Positions 61,720 through 64,000 of a stretch of DNA of 64,000 bases are shown here, one piece after another. Both the position numbers and the translations under genes were made by a program. This DNA comes from Bacillota bacterium (GTDB taxonomy: Bacteria; Bacillota; Sulfobacillia; Sulfobacillales; Sulfobacillaceae). The notes under the pieces are model-generated. The model did no database searches, was not told the origin of the DNA, and saw only the letters and a list, made by a program, of their open reading frames with translations. The DNA is taken from the NCBI GenBank assembly GCA_021821465.1, contig JAKACM010000005.1, positions 19,876 to 83,875 of the forward strand. Direction: 5' to 3'. Numbering within the stretch: position 1 is the first letter of the stretch; each line of letters starts with the position of its first letter.

Positions 61720-63396
61720 GTGAGCAAACTGACACTGAGCGAACTGCTTGCTCTGAATGTCTTAGGAGAGACAAAGGTTCTTTCAGCGCCAGAGCAATTG
61801 CCCTACAAGGAAATCGAATGGGTTTCGGTAATCGAAATTCCGGTGGAGGATTTTGTGCGCCAAGACGAACTTGTTCTGACGACTGGCTTAGGAGCAGGGA
61901 CCCCGATGGCACTCAAACAGTTTGTCGAGGAGGTGTATGTGGCCGGTGCTGCGGCTTTGGGGATAGCTCTGGGACCGCATGTTCAAGACATTCCCGAGGA
62001 CATCGTTGCATTGGCGGAAAGTTGGCAATTTCCTTTGCTGGCTATACCATGGGGCATTCGTTTCGCGGACATCAGCCGTCGGTTTTATTCCGAAATGGCC
62101 TTACGCACTGCCAGTCTAGAATATTCGGAAGGCATTATTCGTCCGGCATTGTTGCGTCTAGCACAAGGCGCCGGTTGGGACAATGTAGTGGACATTTTAG
62201 CTCGCGGCTTGCGGGTTGAAATGAGTTTTTTTGATGCCCTAACCGGCTTATGGAATGGTTCCAAATCTTTTAGTGAGTGGTGTCAGCGTCATGCCGATGA
62301 ATTAAAAACCTTTCTCGTGATTCCCCCGGACTTAAGCTGTTCTCTTTATCATACTAAACGTGCCATAATCGACGGAAGCGAAGTCCGGGTACTCTTTGTG
62401 GTTTCGGCAGGGAGATGGTTGGGTACTGTAATTATTCGCGCCGAAGATAAGAAGAATGAAAGCGTCGTGGAGTCATACGAAGCTATCATCACTCATTTGT
62501 TGGCGCTCATGTGCCTTGATCAGGAACTGCTGACTGTGGGAGATGTTCACCGCCAGGAAGATTTTGTTTGGAAACTGGCCCAAGGAGAATACAGAACGTG
62601 GGATGAGTTGCTGGCCCAAAGTGGTGGCTTCGAATTTGACGTGATTCAATATTCTGCGTGTGCGGTAGGACGGCTCGACAACTGGGACCGGCTCTATCGT
62701 TATAACCAGAGTGTGTTCCATGAAATGTCGCGACAAGCGTGGGAACAAGAGGTTGTACAAAAAATTCAATATATCGTGGCAAGGTCGGCCGAAGTGCATG
62801 AGTATCGTGCGATTAGCACTTATCATCGCGGAGACTGGATTGTTTATCTATTCTCTCCTAAACGCATTATGTCATCTGCAATTGTTAACATGCTTCAGGG
62901 AGTGCAGAAAGCACTGGCGCTTCACGTGGCAAACAGCTTGCTGTCATGGGGAATTGCGACAGGGGGGCCAGGGGTTCAAGGATTTCACGGTTCATATCAA
63001 AACGCCCGTACGGCTCTGGAACTGGGCATTAGACGGGATGGGGTAGGATTGTGCTATGAGTATGAACAAGTGAGTAATCAGCAGATGTTGACACGATTCG
63101 CCATCGATCCCTCGGTGCGCAATGTGGTTCAGGCGACTCTGGGAGGTTTGGTGGAATATGACCGACAGCATGAATCAGAGTTGGTGCGTACGCTGTGGGT
63201 GTATCTTCAGAACCGTACCAATGTGACGGTGACGGCACGGGCTCTTCATTTGCATCGGCAGTCTTTGCTTTATCGCCTGAGCAAGATTGAATTTCTTACC
63301 GGTCGTTCACTGGCGGATTTTGAAGATCTTTTTCTTCTGGAATTCTGTTTGCGGTTAATGAATGTGGAATCCCATCCGGGTTTTATGGGTCATTAG
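61720..63396 (+). CDS. PucR-family transcriptional regulator
   Basis: About 558 aa. An N-terminal PucR domain (LTLSELLALNVLGETKVLSA onward, residues 1-125) precedes a CdaR GGDEF-like middle region. The C-terminus is a PucR-type helix-turn-helix (VTVTARALHLHRQSLLYRLS) around residues 508-530. PucR proteins control purine, allantoin and amino-acid catabolic operons. It is placed right after eutB and just before a palindromic site and a solute-binding protein gene, so it probably controls ectoine uptake and breakdown. Bacterial ectoine operons usually use EnuR (MocR/GntR type) or DoeX (Lrp type), so this is unusual. GTG 61720 with GGGGAG upstream. Confidence 0.88.
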   Translation: MSKLTLSELLALNVLGETKVLSAPEQLPYKEIEWVSVIEIPVEDFVRQDELVLTTGLGAGTPMALKQFVEEVYVAGAAALGIALGPHVQDIPEDIVALAESWQFPLLAIPWGIRFADISRRFYSEMALRTASLEYSEGIIRPALLRLAQGAGWDNVVDILARGLRVEMSFFDALTGLWNGSKSFSEWCQRHADELKTFLVIPPDLSCSLYHTKRAIIDGSEVRVLFVVSAGRWLGTVIIRAEDKKNESVVESYEAIITHLLALMCLDQELLTVGDVHRQEDFVWKLAQGEYRTWDELLAQSGGFEFDVIQYSACAVGRLDNWDRLYRYNQSVFHEMSRQAWEQEVVQKIQYIVARSAEVHEYRAISTYHRGDWIVYLFSPKRIMSSAIVNMLQGVQKALALHVANSLLSWGIATGGPGVQGFHGSYQNARTALELGIRRDGVGLCYEYEQVSNQQMLTRFAIDPSVRNVVQATLGGLVEYDRQHESELVRTLWVYLQNRTNVTVTARALHLHRQSLLYRLSKIEFLTGRSLADFEDLFLLEFCLRLMNVESHPGFMGH

Positions 63397-63758
63397 CCGT
63401 TATTTTTTGAACCGCATCTTCTCTCCCGTGACTCCGAGAAACGACCCGGCGAGTTCAGAGGTAAAGAATTCTGTTCGACACATTTCATACAATGTGTCGA
63501 ATAGCATGTGAACAGCCTCTTACTTTAGAATCAAAGTTAGTGATATTGAAACAATAAAGAAAACTGTCAGAAAACGATGAGAAAGTTTTGTTGCTGACTG
63601 AATTATCCTCTGATCATGATGGCCGTGAAAGAATTCTAAAGATATACGATGCGTTTAAAATGCCTCCAGTTACAGAATTTTGGAATAACCACTAAGTTTT
63701 ACTGATTCCAAGTGTGGTTCGTTTGCTACGTTCTGAATTAAGGGAAAGGCGGTAGAAA
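63397..63758. other. Regulatory gap before the transporter gene
   Basis: A 362-bp non-coding stretch, A/T-rich in its second half. Apart from the inverted repeat at 63474-63501 I see no gene or structured RNA. Confidence 0.4.
63474..63501. promoter_or_regulatory. Perfect 11-bp inverted repeat, operator-like
   Basis: Arms ttcgacacatt (63474-63484) and aatgtgtcgaa (63491-63501) with a 6-bp centre, no T run on either side. It lies 78 bp after the PucR gene and 258 bp before the solute-binding protein gene. Symmetry and position suggest a regulator binding site, plausibly for PucR. Confidence 0.6.
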
Positions 63759-64000
63759 ATGCGAGTAAAGACGTGGATTGGCATGACGGCAGGGGGAGTG
63801 ACACTCTGCCTGTTGGCCGCCGGATGCGGAACGGCTTCGGCCAGCCAGTCGACCTTGTTGGGTCAAGTGAAGTCGAGTCATCAGTTGGTGCTGGCGGTGT
63901 CGGCTTTTGCCCCGGAAGACTTTCAGAGTCCGTCCACGCATCAGTGGACGGGGTATGATATTAATATTCTCCGCGGGTTTGCGAAGACATTAGGGGCGCA
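63759..64000 (+). CDS. ABC transporter solute-binding lipoprotein (3' truncated by window edge)
   Basis: The first 80 codons only. A type II signal peptide ends in a lipobox LLAAGC with the lipid-modified Cys at residue 23. The mature part opens like polar-amino-acid binding proteins (VSAFAPEDFQSPSTHQWTGY, DINILRGFAKTLGA). Next to the ectoine genes it could be an EhuB-like ectoine receptor. The frame continues past the window end. AAGGGAAAGGCGG ribosome site. Confidence 0.8.
   Translation, partial: MRVKTWIGMTAGGVTLCLLAAGCGTASASQSTLLGQVKSSHQLVLAVSAFAPEDFQSPSTHQWTGYDINILRGFAKTLGA

Noticed and set aside
1..64000. CRISPR arrays, prophage, tRNA or rRNA genes
   Set aside because: No regularly spaced short repeats, phage structural genes or clear tRNA cloverleaf/rRNA sequence were seen.

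Overview
The window reads as a chromosomal segment of an endospore-forming, Gram-positive Firmicute. The sporulation sigma factors SigE and SigG, SpoIIR, the PrkA-YhbH-SpoVR set, SepF/DivIVA, a T-box leader on ileS and a PyrR attenuator all point that way. Moderate base composition, the gene order and the style of the proteins suggest a Sulfobacillus-like (thermoacidophilic) lineage. That genus is my inference from memory, not shown by the sequence.

Layout. (1) 1-13.6 kb is the sporulation/cell-division block known from Bacillus: sigE, sigG, spoIIR, ylmC, pgeF(ylmD), ylmE, sepF, ylmG, divIVA, T-box, ileS, lspA, rluD. A decayed IS607-type element (tnpA/tnpB remnants) sits between ylmC and pgeF. 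The ileS 3' end, lspA, rluD and the 3' end of a convergent mscS gene are tandemly duplicated (9145-11188 and 11189-12843). Copy 1 keeps intact ileS/lspA/rluD. Copy 2 keeps an intact second lspA and the intact mscS, but its rluD is broken. (2) 13.8-24.4 kb is a complete de novo pyrimidine operon (pyrR-pyrB-pyrC-carA-carB-pyrK-pyrD-pyrF, then pyrE after a 0.3-kb gap) behind a strong promoter and a PyrR-type attenuator. (3) 24.5-42.7 kb holds housekeeping genes: rqcH, an MFS transporter, pyk, a D-amino-acid aminotransferase, trmL, a cation/Ca exchanger, a creatininase-family amidohydrolase, an aspartate aminotransferase, murD, typA, a short DnaE with a ruined PHP domain, and a PduO-type adenosyltransferase. 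Two structured sequences resembling the right end/omega RNA of TnpB-type elements, with no transposase beside them, lie at about 29.85-29.97 and 33.76-33.92 kb. (4) 42.8-49.5 kb holds YIEGIA and its small partner, CorA, and the prkA-yhbH-spoVR operon. (5) 49.5-53.0 kb holds a zinc-ribbon membrane protein, a NUDIX hydrolase, a TetR regulator and citrate synthase.

(6) 53.4-64.0 kb is a catabolic cluster that I read as ectoine/hydroxyectoine degradation: ectoine hydrolase (DoeA/EutD), EutC-type cyclodeaminase, a cystathionine-gamma-synthase-family PLP enzyme, an M20 deacetylase (DoeB2-like), an ACT-less homoserine dehydrogenase, an aldehyde dehydrogenase (DoeC-like), a EutB-type dehydratase, a PucR-family regulator and the start of a solute-binding lipoprotein. 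The textbook pathway uses a class III aminotransferase (DoeD) to turn diaminobutyrate into aspartate semialdehyde. None is visible here, and two enzymes of homoserine/transsulfuration type occur instead, so the cluster may encode a variant route. This is the most interesting system in the window.
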